The notes below the pieces were generated by a model. It saw only the letters and a program-made list of their open reading frames with translations, was not told where the DNA came from and did not search any database. 61,210 nt of DNA from Occallatibacter sp. (lineage in GTDB: Bacteria; Acidobacteriota; Terriglobia; Terriglobales; Acidobacteriaceae). Both the position numbers and the translations under genes were made by a program. Location of the stretch: positions 1 to 61,210 of the forward strand of contig JARLFZ010000011.1 of NCBI GenBank assembly GCA_031296305.1, in the 5' to 3' direction. Shown piece by piece: positions 24,558 to 34,681 of the stretch. Numbering within the stretch: the stretch's first letter is position 1; each line of letters starts with the position of its first letter.

Positions 24558-25030
24558 CACTTCCTCATTAGAATGAATGTTTTAGGAAGCCCTCAAGCTC
24601 ACTTCTTTACTGTGAGCGACCGAAAAAATCGAGGTACTTCTATGTGCGAATTCCTGGCGGACGTTGATCACGCCAGAAAATCCGCGCTACACCAACTACA
24701 TCAAGTTGGCGAGAATGCCCGCAGCAAAATTCAACCGATACCATCGTCTAATTGTTCAAGGCCCGGGCCCATCGACTGAGGCGGGAGCCTGTTCGTGGGC
24801 GATCAAGAATCTGAGGGCATCGAAACAAGCAGCCAAATACTGCGCGCATGGCATCCGCGTGAATTGACACAGGCCGAATTTTTCCACAAGATTCAGACAT
24901 TTTTACGAATCGTTGCAGGAGCGGTTGGAATCTGGTCGTGTATAAGGATAGGCACGAGCGGTTGGTGGTTGTCGGCTCGAACGCACCGACGGCAGTATTC
25001 CCCGACGCTCTCCGAAAACGGAGGGCAACC
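24558..25030. other. Stretch without a supported gene between tRNA-Met and the SDR-RidA gene
   Basis: Several short open frames exist on the plus strand, but none has a convincing ribosome site or recognisable product. I searched by eye for a second copy of the tRNA 3' end that would mark an integration site and found none. The end of the stretch holds the GGAGGG ribosome site (25020-25025) of the next gene. Confidence 0.5.
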
Positions 25031-25621
25031 ATGGCAGACAAGAAGGCTGCTATCGCAACCGGTGCCGCGGGAGGCATCGGAACAACTGTGACTCATGCAT
25101 TTCTCGATCCCGGCTATAACGTGACGGCAACTTCGCGCAGCAACGAGCGCCGGCTGCTGGAGCTTGGCATTGAGCTTCCCGATCCTCCTTCGCCTTTCGG
25201 CAGTTATGTGGAGGCGGTGCAGACGGGCAACTTGCTCTTCCTAAGCGGCATGCTCCCGGTGGTAGACCACAAGCCAAAATATGTTGGGCGGCTTGGGAAA
25301 GAGCTGGATGCAGAGGCGGGACGAGATGCCACCCGCACTGCGGCTTTGGGCGCGCTGGCCGCGGCTAAAAAGCACCTGGGTTCACTTGATCGCGTCACCC
25401 GCGTTGTCCGGCTTGGCGTGTTCATGGCAACCTTTGGAGATTTCTTTGATCAGCCACATGTCGCCGATGCTGCTTCGGACCTCTTCCGCGAAATCTTTGG
25501 CAGCGACAAGATGGCTGTTCGTTTGGTGATCGGCGTGGCCAGCCTTCCTCTCGGCATGCCGATCGAACTTGAAGTCATCTTTGAGGTAGCCGATTCGTGC
25601 GGAGGAAATGAACGCACTTGA
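25031..25621 (+). CDS. Chimeric gene: start of an SDR fused to a RidA/YjgF domain
   Basis: A 196-residue protein. Residues 1-38 are the first two strands of a short-chain dehydrogenase, with the dinucleotide loop TGAAGGIG and the basic end TATSRS. From about residue 39 (NERRLLELGIELPDPPSPFG) it becomes a complete RidA-family protein: GNLLFLSGMLPV, SLDRVTRVVRLGVFMATFGDF, and RLVIGVASLPLGMPIELEV with its conserved arginine. RidA proteins hydrolyse reactive enamines/imines. The ribosome site and N-terminus belong to the SDR part, so a deletion probably joined two neighbouring genes. Whether the product folds and works is unknown. The alcohol dehydrogenase gene follows 28 bases later. Confidence 0.8.
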   Translation: MADKKAAIATGAAGGIGTTVTHAFLDPGYNVTATSRSNERRLLELGIELPDPPSPFGSYVEAVQTGNLLFLSGMLPVVDHKPKYVGRLGKELDAEAGRDATRTAALGALAAAKKHLGSLDRVTRVVRLGVFMATFGDFFDQPHVADAASDLFREIFGSDKMAVRLVIGVASLPLGMPIELEVIFEVADSCGGNERT

Positions 25622-25649
25622 ACATTCAGCAAAATCTATAGGGGGATTT

Positions 25650-26678
25650 ATGGCAACAGCCGCAGTCGCAACGATGAAAGTCGCGCAAGTTTCTAAACCG
25701 GGAGCGGGATTCCAGATTGTCGAGCGCGAGATTCCTGAACCCAGCGCGGGACAGGTTCGGATCAAGGTGCAAGCCTGTGGCGTTTGCCATAGCGACGTGC
25801 TCACGGTGGACGGCCTCTGGCCCGGAATTGAGTATCCTCGCATTCCCGGACATGAAGTGGCTGGACTTATCGACGCGGTGGGTGCGGGAGTTTCAACGTG
25901 GACGAAGGGTCAGCGCGTCGGCGTGGGATGGCACGGCGGCCACGATAATACCTGCCTCGAGTGCCGACGCGGAGACTTTAGAAACTGCCGGAATTTGAAG
26001 ATTGCGGGCGTCAGCTACGACGGTGGATACCAGCAATACATGCTGGCGCCGGTCGAGGCGCTGGTCGCGATACCCGAGGGCCTGAACGATGCCGAAGCGG
26101 CGCCGCTGCTCTGCGCGGGCATAACGACCTACAACGCTCTGCGGCACAGTGGTGCTTTTCCCGGTGACCTGGTTGCGGTGCAGGGGATCGGAGGTCTGGG
26201 TCACCTTGGAGTTCAATTCGCGAACAAGTTTGGGTATAAGGTTGCGGCGATTGGGCGCGGCCCCGGGAATGCCGAGCTCGCAAGGACGCTCGGCGCGACT
26301 GTATACATCGACAGCAACGCGACAAACGCAGCAGAGGAACTGCAGAAGCTAGGCGGCGCGAAAGCCATTTTGGCCACCGCGCCTAATTCAAAGGCAATGT
26401 CAGAGCTGATTGATGGTCTGGGGCCGAACGGCAAGTTTATTGTTGTTGGCGCTGCCTTCGATCCGATTGAGGTCACACCGATCCAGCTCATCAACGGAAG
26501 CAAATCCATTCAGGGCTGGGCCGCAGGTGCTCCAGCCGACTCCGAGGACACGCTGCGCTTTGCCGAACTTAGCGGCGTGCGTCCCATGATCGAAATCTAT
26601 CCACTCGAAAAGGCGGCCGAAGCATATGCGCGCATGCTGAGCGGCAAGGCGGAGTTTCGCGTCGTGCTGACGATGTGA
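25650..26678 (+). CDS. Zinc-dependent alcohol dehydrogenase
   Basis: A 342-residue medium-chain dehydrogenase. Catalytic zinc ligands: Cys43 or Cys46 in CGVCHSD and His68-Glu69 in GHE; the substrate-side cysteine is in APLLCAG. NAD-binding motif [13 protein letters not shown]. The structural zinc lobe has three cysteines, Cys102, Cys105 and Cys113; the place of the first is taken by Asp99, so that site may be weak or use another ligand. The GGGGG ribosome site supports the start at 25650. It is likely cotranscribed with the RidA-fusion gene. Probable role: oxidation or reduction of small alcohols and aldehydes. Confidence 0.92.
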   Translation: MATAAVATMKVAQVSKPGAGFQIVEREIPEPSAGQVRIKVQACGVCHSDVLTVDGLWPGIEYPRIPGHEVAGLIDAVGAGVSTWTKGQRVGVGWHGGHDNTCLECRRGDFRNCRNLKIAGVSYDGGYQQYMLAPVEALVAIPEGLNDAEAAPLLCAGITTYNALRHSGAFPGDLVAVQGIGGLGHLGVQFANKFGYKVAAIGRGPGNAELARTLGATVYIDSNATNAAEELQKLGGAKAILATAPNSKAMSELIDGLGPNGKFIVVGAAFDPIEVTPIQLINGSKSIQGWAAGAPADSEDTLRFAELSGVRPMIEIYPLEKAAEAYARMLSGKAEFRVVLTM

Positions 26679-26802
26679 TGCTGGCCAACTGCGGCTAACA
26701 CCGAGTGCTCTGGCGCAGGAGCAGCAATCTGGGAACGGGCCCCACACTTGCGGGGAATGTCGGCTTCATCAAACTTTACAACCAAGCACTGGAGGAGATG
26801 TC

Positions 26803-27639
26803 ATGCCAATGATCACAACCAAAGACGGTACGCAGATTTTCTATAAGGACTGGGGCCCTAAGGACGCACAGCCTATCGTGTTTCACCACGGCTGGCCTCT
26901 TTCGTCGGACGATTGGGACAACCAGATGCTGTTCTTTCTTTCGAATGGCTATCGGGTCGTCGCGCATGACAGGCGCGGTCATGGTCGCTCCTCGCAGGTG
27001 GACACTGGCCACGACATGGACCATTACGCGGCAGACGCCTCGGCAGTGGCGGAGTTTCTCGATCTCAAGAATGCGGTGCATATCGGCCATTCGACGGGTG
27101 GTGGCGAGGCGGCGCGCTATGTCGCGCAATACGGGCAGCCTCAAGGCCGCGTGGCCAAGGCCGTGCTGATGTCCTCCGTCCCTCCGCTCATGCTGAAGAC
27201 CGAGAGCAATCCGGGCGGCACGCCGATCGAAGTGTTCGACGGACTCCGCGCTGCGTTGGCTGCGAACCGCGCGCAGTTCTACGTCGATCTGGCTTCAGGT
27301 CCGTTTTACAGTTTCAACCGGCCGGGCGCGAAGATATCGCAGGGCACCATCCAGAACTGGTGGCGCCAAGGGATGATCGGCGGCGCGCTGGCTCACTACG
27401 AAGGCATCAAAGCATTTTCAGAGACAGACCAGACAGACGATCTTAAAGCGATCACGGTGCCGACATTCATAATGCAGGGCGACGACGATCAGATTGTCCC
27501 TTACAAAAACGCTTCCCTGCTGCAAGCGAAGCTGCTCAAGAACAGCACGCTCAAGATCTACCCTGGCTTCCCTCACGGCATGATGACCACGCACGCCGAC
27601 GTGATCAACGCGGACCTGCTGGCGTTTATCCGGAGCTGA
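26803..27639 (+). CDS. Alpha/beta hydrolase, cofactor-free haloperoxidase/esterase type
   Basis: A 278-residue cytoplasmic hydrolase. Ser97 in GHSTGG is the nucleophile, the acid is in [11 protein letters not shown] and the histidine in FPHGMMTTH. The opening [15 protein letters not shown] and [12 protein letters not shown] are the pattern of the non-heme chloroperoxidase/aryl esterase group, which can form peracids from acetate and peroxide or act as esterases. A GGAGGAG ribosome site precedes the ATG. A hairpin terminator follows the stop. Confidence 0.92.
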   Translation: MPMITTKDGTQIFYKDWGPKDAQPIVFHHGWPLSSDDWDNQMLFFLSNGYRVVAHDRRGHGRSSQVDTGHDMDHYAADASAVAEFLDLKNAVHIGHSTGGGEAARYVAQYGQPQGRVAKAVLMSSVPPLMLKTESNPGGTPIEVFDGLRAALAANRAQFYVDLASGPFYSFNRPGAKISQGTIQNWWRQGMIGGALAHYEGIKAFSETDQTDDLKAITVPTFIMQGDDDQIVPYKNASLLQAKLLKNSTLKIYPGFPHGMMTTHADVINADLLAFIRS

Positions 27640-27648
27640 ATTTCCTGT

Positions 27649-27676
27649 GGGGCCGCATTAAGCGGCTCCGCTTTTT
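27649..27676 (+). terminator. Rho-independent terminator after the hydrolase gene
   Basis: The stem GGGGCCGC (27649-27656) pairs with GCGGCTCC (27662-27669) around an ATTAA loop, and TTTTT follows at 27672-27676. It ends the plus-strand unit 25031-27639. Confidence 0.75.
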
Positions 27677-28081
27677 CCGCCTGGTGCAAAGATGATAGGG
27701 AAGCAGCGACCGTCTCTCGATGCCGTCTCCGCATCCGGGTGCGCCTATCTTCGCGAATTGCCACGTGCCCGGCGCAGGACATTTCGCGCTCGATACCAGG
27801 CGCTGACAATGCGGCGCTCGTAAGTCAGTTCATGGAAGCGCTTAAGTAGGCACCGGCTTTGTCGGCTGTCTGCTGCCGACCAATGCGAGACGACCGCGCA
27901 TCGCCCGGCATAAGGTGTGTCCTACGCGATTCGCGGTCAAGTCGGCGACGCTGTTCGCGACAACCGATACCAAAGGATCGATCAATACTTTCGTCTAATT
28001 GATTCCCCCTCGACATTGCTGGTCTGATCGCAGGTGTGTGCGCATCGGCACAACCGATCCAGATCGGATGGAGCGAAACAG
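27677..28081. other. Stretch without a supported gene before the thioredoxin-like gene
   Basis: Nothing coding can be supported. The region presumably holds the promoter of the following genes, but I see no convincing -35/-10 pair or repeat. Confidence 0.4.
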
Positions 28082-29170
28082 ATGCTGGTGGAAATCAGCA
28101 CGAACCGCCGCCGGTTTCTTGGCAATGCGGTGATGACCATCGCGGCTGCCCAGTTCGGCATTGCCGGCTGTGCGAAGGCGCTTTCGACGGGAGCGGTTCG
28201 ATTGCCTGTAGAAGGTGATCTTCCGTCTTTCGGCGGCGCGACCACGTGGCTCAATTCGCAGCCCTTGACGGCACGCGGCCTGAGCGGAAAGGTTGTCCTC
28301 GTCAATTTCTGGACTTTTTCCTGCATCAACTCCATTCGCGTGCTTCCCTATTTGCGCGCGTGGGCAGCGAAATACAAGAACCAGGGATTCGTTGTCGTCG
28401 GAGTGCAAGCACCGGAGTTTGAATTCGAAAAGAACATCGACAATGTTCGCTGGGCCGTAAAGGACCGGATGATTGACTACCCGATCGCCATCGACAATGA
28501 CCTGGCGATCTGGCGCGCTTTTGATAACAATTATTGGCCGGCTCTTTATTTTGTCGACGCGCGCGGGCACATTCGGCATCATCAGTTCGGCGAAGGCAAT
28601 TACGAGCAGTCGGAAGCAGTTATTCGACAGTTGCTGGCCGACGCTGGAGTCCAAGGCATTGGTCAGGAGTTAGCCCCGGTCGAAGGCGTTGGCATCGAAG
28701 CTGCTCCCGACTGGGCCGACTTGAAATCGCCGGAATCCTATGTCGGTTACGATCAGGCTGCGAACTTCGCGTCGCCCAGCGGCGAAGACCGGGATAAGCG
28801 CCACGTCTATGTTGGCCCCGCAGCACTAAAGCTCAACCATTGGGCGCTCTCAGGCGACTGGACAGCAAAGAAGCAATTTGCCCTACTGAATGCGCCTAAC
28901 GGGCGGATAACTTATCGATTTCACGCTCGCGATCTTCACCTCATCATGGGTCCGTCGGCACGAGGAACCACCGTGCGTTTCCGCGTGACAATCGATAGAC
29001 AGCCACCCGGCAATGCGCATGGGGGCGACGTTGACGGCGAGGGTCACGGCACAGTTACACAGCAGCGGCTCTACCAGTTGATTCGTCAACCGCTGCCGAT
29101 TGTCGATCGCCAATTTCAAATTGAGTTTCTCGACGCGGGTGTTGAGGCTTATGACTTCACGTTCGGCTAG
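28082..29170 (+). CDS. Tat-exported thioredoxin-like protein with DipZ-type C-terminal domain
   Basis: A 362-residue protein. The N-terminus has a twin-arginine motif (NRRRFLG) and a lipobox-like end (GIAGC), so it is probably exported folded and lipidated. The thioredoxin fold (about 40-190) has NFWTFSCINSIRVLPYLRAW: only the first active cysteine remains and the second is serine, so it cannot act as a normal disulfide exchanger. The C-terminal domain (about 220-362) matches the beta-rich domain found after thioredoxin in DipZ proteins. Possible role: envelope redox or peroxide stress. It is followed by another Tat-exported protein. Confidence 0.82.
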   Translation: MLVEISTNRRRFLGNAVMTIAAAQFGIAGCAKALSTGAVRLPVEGDLPSFGGATTWLNSQPLTARGLSGKVVLVNFWTFSCINSIRVLPYLRAWAAKYKNQGFVVVGVQAPEFEFEKNIDNVRWAVKDRMIDYPIAIDNDLAIWRAFDNNYWPALYFVDARGHIRHHQFGEGNYEQSEAVIRQLLADAGVQGIGQELAPVEGVGIEAAPDWADLKSPESYVGYDQAANFASPSGEDRDKRHVYVGPAALKLNHWALSGDWTAKKQFALLNAPNGRITYRFHARDLHLIMGPSARGTTVRFRVTIDRQPPGNAHGGDVDGEGHGTVTQQRLYQLIRQPLPIVDRQFQIEFLDAGVEAYDFTFG

Positions 29171-29302
29171 TCCAGGACGAAGTTATCGTGCCTCACGACC
29201 ATCTTTGGCTGAGGCCGTCCTGGCTAGTAACTAGCGGGTGTTTCGACCTAACCCTTGGATAGCACGACTAACAAGCTGCAATCGCGTTAAAGGAGACTAT
29301 CT

Positions 29303-30370
29303 ATGAAGAACGCAGAGGGCATCGAAATCTCACGCCGGCGTTTCGCGTTCTCTGGACTTTCAGCAGGAGCCGCGTTGCTCGCGCCGGGCGCAATGTTCGC
29401 CGAAGGCGTCCAGCCACTACCCGGCAAGGCGCAGTCGACAGATATGCCCACAATGAAACCGGGAACCAACAATTTGTTCCGCTCGCTGAAGCAAATCGAT
29501 GCCGGCCTTCTCAATGTTGGATACGCAGAGGACGGCCCGGCAGATGGTCCCGCGGTCATTCTTCTCCACGGCTGGCCCTACGACATCTACAGCTTCGTCG
29601 ATGTTGCGCCGTTGCTGGCCGCGAAAGGCTACAGGGTGATCGTTCCATATCTGCGCGGCTACGGCACCACGCGCTTTCTGTCGAGCCAAACTGTTCGGAA
29701 TGGGCAGCCATCGGCCGTCGTGCTCGACGCGATTGCGCTTATCGATGCTCTCAAGATCCAGAAAGCAATCTTCGCCGGGTTCGATTGGGGCGCGCGCACT
29801 GCCGACGACGTGGCTATACTTTGGCCTGAACGCTGCAAAGCGCTGGTCTCGGTGAGCGGTTATCTGGTGGCAGGCCAGGCCGCGGGTAAAAACCCTTTGC
29901 CTCCCAAGGCGGAGTATGCCTGGTGGTATCAGTTCTACTTTGCCACCGATCACGGCCGCGACGGTTACGACAAATACCGCCACGACTTCGCAAAGCTGAT
30001 TTGGCAACTCGCTTCGCCACAGTGGAACTTCGACGATGCGACATTCGATCGCAGCGCTGCGGCGTTCAATAACGCGGATCACGTCGATATCGTGATTCAT
30101 AACTATCGTTGGCGGCAGGGATTGGCTGAAGGCGAGCCGCAATATGACAAATACGAGATACAACTCGCCCAGGGGACGGCTATCAACGTGCCCACGATCA
30201 CGCTTGAGGGAGATGCAAATGGCGCGCCGCACGCCGACCCCAGCGCCTACGCAAGTAAATTCACCGGCAAATATCAGCACCGGAATATCGCAGGAGGCAT
30301 TGGCCACAATCTGCCTCAGGAAGCTCCCCAGGCATTTGCGCAAGCTGTGATTGATGTCGATGGATACTGA
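29303..30370 (+). CDS. Tat-exported alpha/beta hydrolase, epoxide-hydrolase-like
   Basis: A 355-residue protein with a Tat signal (SRRRFAFSGLSAGAALLAPG) and an alpha/beta hydrolase core. The oxyanion region is LLHGWPYDIYSF; the nucleophile is an aspartate in AGFDWGARTAD, as in epoxide hydrolases and haloalkane dehalogenases; the histidine is in GGIGHNLPQEAP. The cap region is rich in Trp and Tyr. A good AAAGGAG ribosome site precedes the ATG. The aspartate nucleophile favours epoxide hydrolase over esterase; the substrate is unknown. Confidence 0.85.
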   Translation: MKNAEGIEISRRRFAFSGLSAGAALLAPGAMFAEGVQPLPGKAQSTDMPTMKPGTNNLFRSLKQIDAGLLNVGYAEDGPADGPAVILLHGWPYDIYSFVDVAPLLAAKGYRVIVPYLRGYGTTRFLSSQTVRNGQPSAVVLDAIALIDALKIQKAIFAGFDWGARTADDVAILWPERCKALVSVSGYLVAGQAAGKNPLPPKAEYAWWYQFYFATDHGRDGYDKYRHDFAKLIWQLASPQWNFDDATFDRSAAAFNNADHVDIVIHNYRWRQGLAEGEPQYDKYEIQLAQGTAINVPTITLEGDANGAPHADPSAYASKFTGKYQHRNIAGGIGHNLPQEAPQAFAQAVIDVDGY

Positions 30371-30407
30371 GGTTTTTTGAATCTGCGGTTCGGGAGGTCT
30401 GTTCGCC

Positions 30408-30941
30408 ATGCTAAGCCGGATTGCTTTTTTGTTGCTTGTAGCCGCGGCGGTGGCCGGCGTGGTCGTTCACTTCGCCCACGCGTCTGAGCACGCCGAAGGG
30501 GAGGCTGCGCCGATCTTCGGAGTCAAGATTCCCACTGGATACCGCGACTGGAGGCTGATCTCTGTGGCTCATGAGGAAGGGGACCTGAACGATATTCGCG
30601 CCATTCTGGGCAACGACAAAGCGATCAGGGCGTATCGGGAAGAGAAGCTTCCGTTTCCGGACGGCACGATCATTGCGCGAATAGCGTGGAGTTACGTCCC
30701 CTCAGAGGAAAACAACAAGGTCTTCGGCCGCGCCCAATCTTTCGTTCCCGGTCCTGCCCCGGATTGGTATCTACAGCTTATGGTCAAGGACCGAAAAAAG
30801 TACGCGGCGACGGGCGGCTGGGGGTTCGCTCAATTTAATAAGGAAGGTAAACCTGCGGACGAAGCGAAGATCAAAACCTGCTTTCCCTGCCACGAGCCCA
30901 TCAAAGCGCGCGACTTTGTCTTCACCCGTTACGCACCTTAA
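30408..30941 (+). CDS. Cytochrome P460-family c-type heme protein
   Basis: A 177-residue periplasmic protein. N-terminal signal or anchor (LLLVAAAVAGVVVHFAHA); a P460-type domain starting GYRDWRLISVAH; and one heme-binding CFPCHEP near the C-terminus (about residue 164). Cytochrome P460 enzymes oxidise hydroxylamine or related nitrogen compounds, using a heme cross-linked to a lysine; whether that lysine is present cannot be decided by eye. Proteins of this length with a single CxxCH are widespread in non-nitrifiers. It follows the epoxide-hydrolase-like gene by 37 bases, probably as one transcript. Confidence 0.85.
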   Translation: MLSRIAFLLLVAAAVAGVVVHFAHASEHAEGEAAPIFGVKIPTGYRDWRLISVAHEEGDLNDIRAILGNDKAIRAYREEKLPFPDGTIIARIAWSYVPSEENNKVFGRAQSFVPGPAPDWYLQLMVKDRKKYAATGGWGFAQFNKEGKPADEAKIKTCFPCHEPIKARDFVFTRYAP

Positions 30942-31018
30942 CGGCGGAAATCGGCTGGCAGTACCGATGATTGAATGAACTTCGCTTTCGAGTGAGGTCA
31001 ACGCAAGGAGGAAGGAAG

Positions 31019-31501
31019 ATGGTAAATCTGAGATGCGGAAGTTTGAAGGGCACGTCTCTCCTGATGATCGCTGCCATGGCGCTGTTCGCAATCGACGCGT
31101 CGGCACAAAGCGTAACGGATAAGTGCGGGCCCGCCCATGTTATCCCGCTTACGACCCCTGAGCCCCCCGCGAAGATCGTTGCCGATCCTCCGCTGGCCGG
31201 ACCGCTTGCGTCCCGTGGCGTGGTCGTTATTCAGTATTGCGTCCAGAACATTCATCTTGCGCCGGTGTTCGGCGCCGGTGCTACGGCGGCTTCGCCGCGT
31301 GTCGGGCACCTTCACGTGAGCCTTGACGATGCCCCGTGGGTTTGGATGGATGCAAGCGGAAATCCGGTGATAATCCAAGGTCTTCCCCCGGGCCCGCACA
31401 AGGTGCTGCTTCAATTGAACGACGCGAACCACCACCCTCTCGATCAAGTCACAGTTTCATTTGTCGTTCCAGGAAGCGCGGAGTCCGCACCGCATCACTA
31501 A
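31019..31501 (+). CDS. Small secreted protein (DUF6130/DUF4399-like)
   Basis: A 160-residue exported protein, with a signal peptide ending near IDASAQS. The mature part has GHLHVSLDDAPWVWMDASGN followed by a Leu/Pro-Gly-Pro-His-Lys-Val segment (LPPGPHKVLLQLNDANHH), the pattern of small beta-sandwich domains (DUF6130, related to DUF4399). The histidines suggest metal binding. The start at 31019 follows a strong AAGGAGGAAGG ribosome site. It is last in the plus-strand block before the chemotaxis operon. Confidence 0.7.
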   Translation: MVNLRCGSLKGTSLLMIAAMALFAIDASAQSVTDKCGPAHVIPLTTPEPPAKIVADPPLAGPLASRGVVVIQYCVQNIHLAPVFGAGATAASPRVGHLHVSLDDAPWVWMDASGNPVIIQGLPPGPHKVLLQLNDANHHPLDQVTVSFVVPGSAESAPHH

Positions 31502-31581
31502 CCATGCAGGGTTTTTGAGTCATAAGAAAGCTGTGACTGTTTCATCCCGGCTTCCGCAGGGATTTCGGCGACGTAGTCGCT

Positions 31582-32658
<1,077 letters not shown>

Positions 32659-32666
32659 CTATACCT

Positions 32667-33224
32667 CTATCGGCGGCGATTGGCGCGATGAGCAGTCATT
32701 GGCGCACGCCGGGCCCGTTTCGGGGTGCCGGAATCGAGCCACCGCAGCCGCACTTCCCCATGCACGGTCTCAAAAGAGATGTGTACGCCGGCGGTGCCGC
32801 CAAGGCACGACGCAACCACGGTGAATCCTTCTTCGGCAAGCAAGCGAAGGGCCGCCTCGTAGTTCTGCTTGCCGATGGTCTTCTGAGGATCGCTGCCGTT
32901 GATTGTCAGAACATCATTGCCGCCAAAAAGCTTTACCAGCACCTCTCCGCGAACGGCACCCAGCGAATCCAGGCGATTCGCGATGTCGTGGATGGCAAAA
33001 TCGACGTAACGCCTCGCAGCGCGCACGCTCATTCCTGCTCTTTGGGCGGGCGGGCAGCTCGGCATCATGGGATGACAAATTGCACCGACGCCCAGCCTGG
33101 GGACGAGAAACGTAATTCCCACGCAGGAGCCAAGCACCGTGCGCAGGACAGCAGGCTCGGACACAAGGTGCGATTCTCCGGGCTGCACATAGATCTCCCG
33201 CATCGGCTTGTCAGGCTCGGCCAT
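32667..33224 (-). CDS. cheD: Chemoreceptor glutamine deamidase CheD
   Basis: A 185-residue enzyme that deamidates glutamines on chemoreceptors. Catalytic Cys34 is in TVLGSCVGI and His51 in ICHPMMPS; the FGGNDVL and IGKQNYEAAL segments are also typical. The start overlaps the end of cheR by 14 bases, so translation is probably coupled. No cheC is found nearby. Confidence 0.95.
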   Translation of the reverse strand: MAEPDKPMREIYVQPGESHLVSEPAVLRTVLGSCVGITFLVPRLGVGAICHPMMPSCPPAQRAGMSVRAARRYVDFAIHDIANRLDSLGAVRGEVLVKLFGGNDVLTINGSDPQKTIGKQNYEAALRLLAEEGFTVVASCLGGTAGVHISFETVHGEVRLRWLDSGTPKRARRAPMTAHRANRRR

Positions 33225-34095
33225 CGCTCCTCCTGTAGAGAGCCGGAGCTATCGGCGTGAGAGGCAGAACCAGTTCATGCAGGGTCTCGGCGTGCCCCAT
33301 GAATAAATAACTTCGAGGCCGCAGGTGTTGCGTAATCTTTTCGAGGATGCTCTGCTGCGTGGGCCGGTCGAAGTAGATGATCACGTTGCGGCAAAAGATG
33401 ACGTCGAATTTCTCCTGCATCTCGTAGTCGGAGTCCATGAAGTTGAGGCGGCGAAACTCGATGAGGCGGCGTAACTCGGGCACCACGCGCACGCGCTCGA
33501 AACTCCGCTCGCGGCCTCGCATGAAATATTTGACCTTGAGGTTCTGCGGTACCGGCCGTACGGCATCGGTGGAATAGATCCCAAGCCCTGCCCTCTTGAG
33601 CACAGTGGTCGAGATGTCGGTGGCAATAATCCTGAAGGCAAAGCCGGGATGCGTCGCAGCGTATTCGCTCAGCACCATCGCGAGGGTATATGGCTCCTCG
33701 CCTGTCGAACACGCCGCACTCCAAACCAGCATCGGTCTTCGCGCAGAATTCGAGGCCACAAATTCAGGGACTGCGGCGGCGGTCAGGAATTCGAAGTGCC
33801 GCGGCTCACGAAAGAAATCGGTCTTATTGGTAGTCACTACGTCGATCAGATGAACCAACTCATCGCGCAGGCCTTCGCCGGAAAAGAGATAGTCGCAATA
33901 CTCGGCGTAGGAGTGAATCGCGAGATCTTTCAATCTTCGCCTGATTCGCCCCTCGAGCATCGTCCTCCTCTCGGAACCGAGGTTGATCCCGGCTTGGTCG
34001 TAGACGAGTTCGCGGAGGCGCGCGTAGTCTCTGGACGAGATGACTTCTTCGTGACTATGCATAGCGGAAAAATGGGGCGGAGTGAACCGCCCCAT
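33211..34095 (-). CDS. cheR: Chemotaxis methyltransferase CheR
   Basis: A 294-residue SAM-dependent methyltransferase that adds methyl groups to receptor glutamates. N-terminal helical domain (YARLRELVYDQAGINLGSER), and SAM-binding core with WSAACSTGEEPYTLAM and FDVIFCRNVIIYFD. The ATG at 34095 lies only seven bases after the cheW stop; an in-frame ATG at 34062 is an alternative start. No C-terminal TPR is present. Confidence 0.96.
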   Translation of the reverse strand: MGRFTPPHFSAMHSHEEVISSRDYARLRELVYDQAGINLGSERRTMLEGRIRRRLKDLAIHSYAEYCDYLFSGEGLRDELVHLIDVVTTNKTDFFREPRHFEFLTAAAVPEFVASNSARRPMLVWSAACSTGEEPYTLAMVLSEYAATHPGFAFRIIATDISTTVLKRAGLGIYSTDAVRPVPQNLKVKYFMRGRERSFERVRVVPELRRLIEFRRLNFMDSDYEMQEKFDVIFCRNVIIYFDRPTQQSILEKITQHLRPRSYLFMGHAETLHELVLPLTPIAPALYRRSDGRA

Positions 34096-34102
34096 GCCTT
34101 TC

Positions 34103-34615
34103 TTACGCGGCTGCCTCTAAGAGGGCGTTGCCGGATTGCTGGGTACGTACAGCGGCCAGTTCCTCGGCCGAGAAGACGCGATCGATGTCGAGAATCATGA
34201 TGAACTGCGTGTCGCGCTTGCCCATGCCGCGGATAAAGTCGGTGCGGATGTGGGCGCCTATGCGCGGCGCGGGTTCAATCTGCTCGGGTTCGAGATCGAT
34301 CACTTCCTCAACAGAATCGGCGAGGGCGCCGATTACGATGGACTCATTCTCGAGCACCACTTCGACGACTACGATGCACGTGTTGCGCGTGTTTTCCGTT
34401 TTCGACATCCCGAAACATAGCCGGAAATCGACGACGGGAACTACACTTCCCCGCAGGTTGATCACCCCGGCCATAAAATCGGGCGTGCGGGGGATGGCAG
34501 TAATGGGCGTGAGATCGAGCACTTCTCTCACCTTTGCCACATCGGTGGCAAAAACCTCGTTGCCGAGCTTGAAGGTGAGATACTGCCGCGTCTCAGTGAT
34601 TTCGCAAACGCTCAT
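34103..34615 (-). CDS. cheW: Chemotaxis coupling protein CheW
   Basis: A 170-residue adaptor that links the receptor to CheA. It shows the CheW words YLTFKLGNEVFATDVAKVRE, MAGVINLRGSVVPVVDFR, and a C-terminal DIDRVFSAEE. It lies between the MCP and cheR genes in the operon. Confidence 0.95.
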   Translation of the reverse strand: MSVCEITETRQYLTFKLGNEVFATDVAKVREVLDLTPITAIPRTPDFMAGVINLRGSVVPVVDFRLCFGMSKTENTRNTCIVVVEVVLENESIVIGALADSVEEVIDLEPEQIEPAPRIGAHIRTDFIRGMGKRDTQFIMILDIDRVFSAEELAAVRTQQSGNALLEAAA

Positions 34616-34681
34616 GAGTTCACTCCTTTTCCGTTTTTGAAAACTGGGGCGGATCTCCTTGCGGAAGATCCGCCTTCGCGG

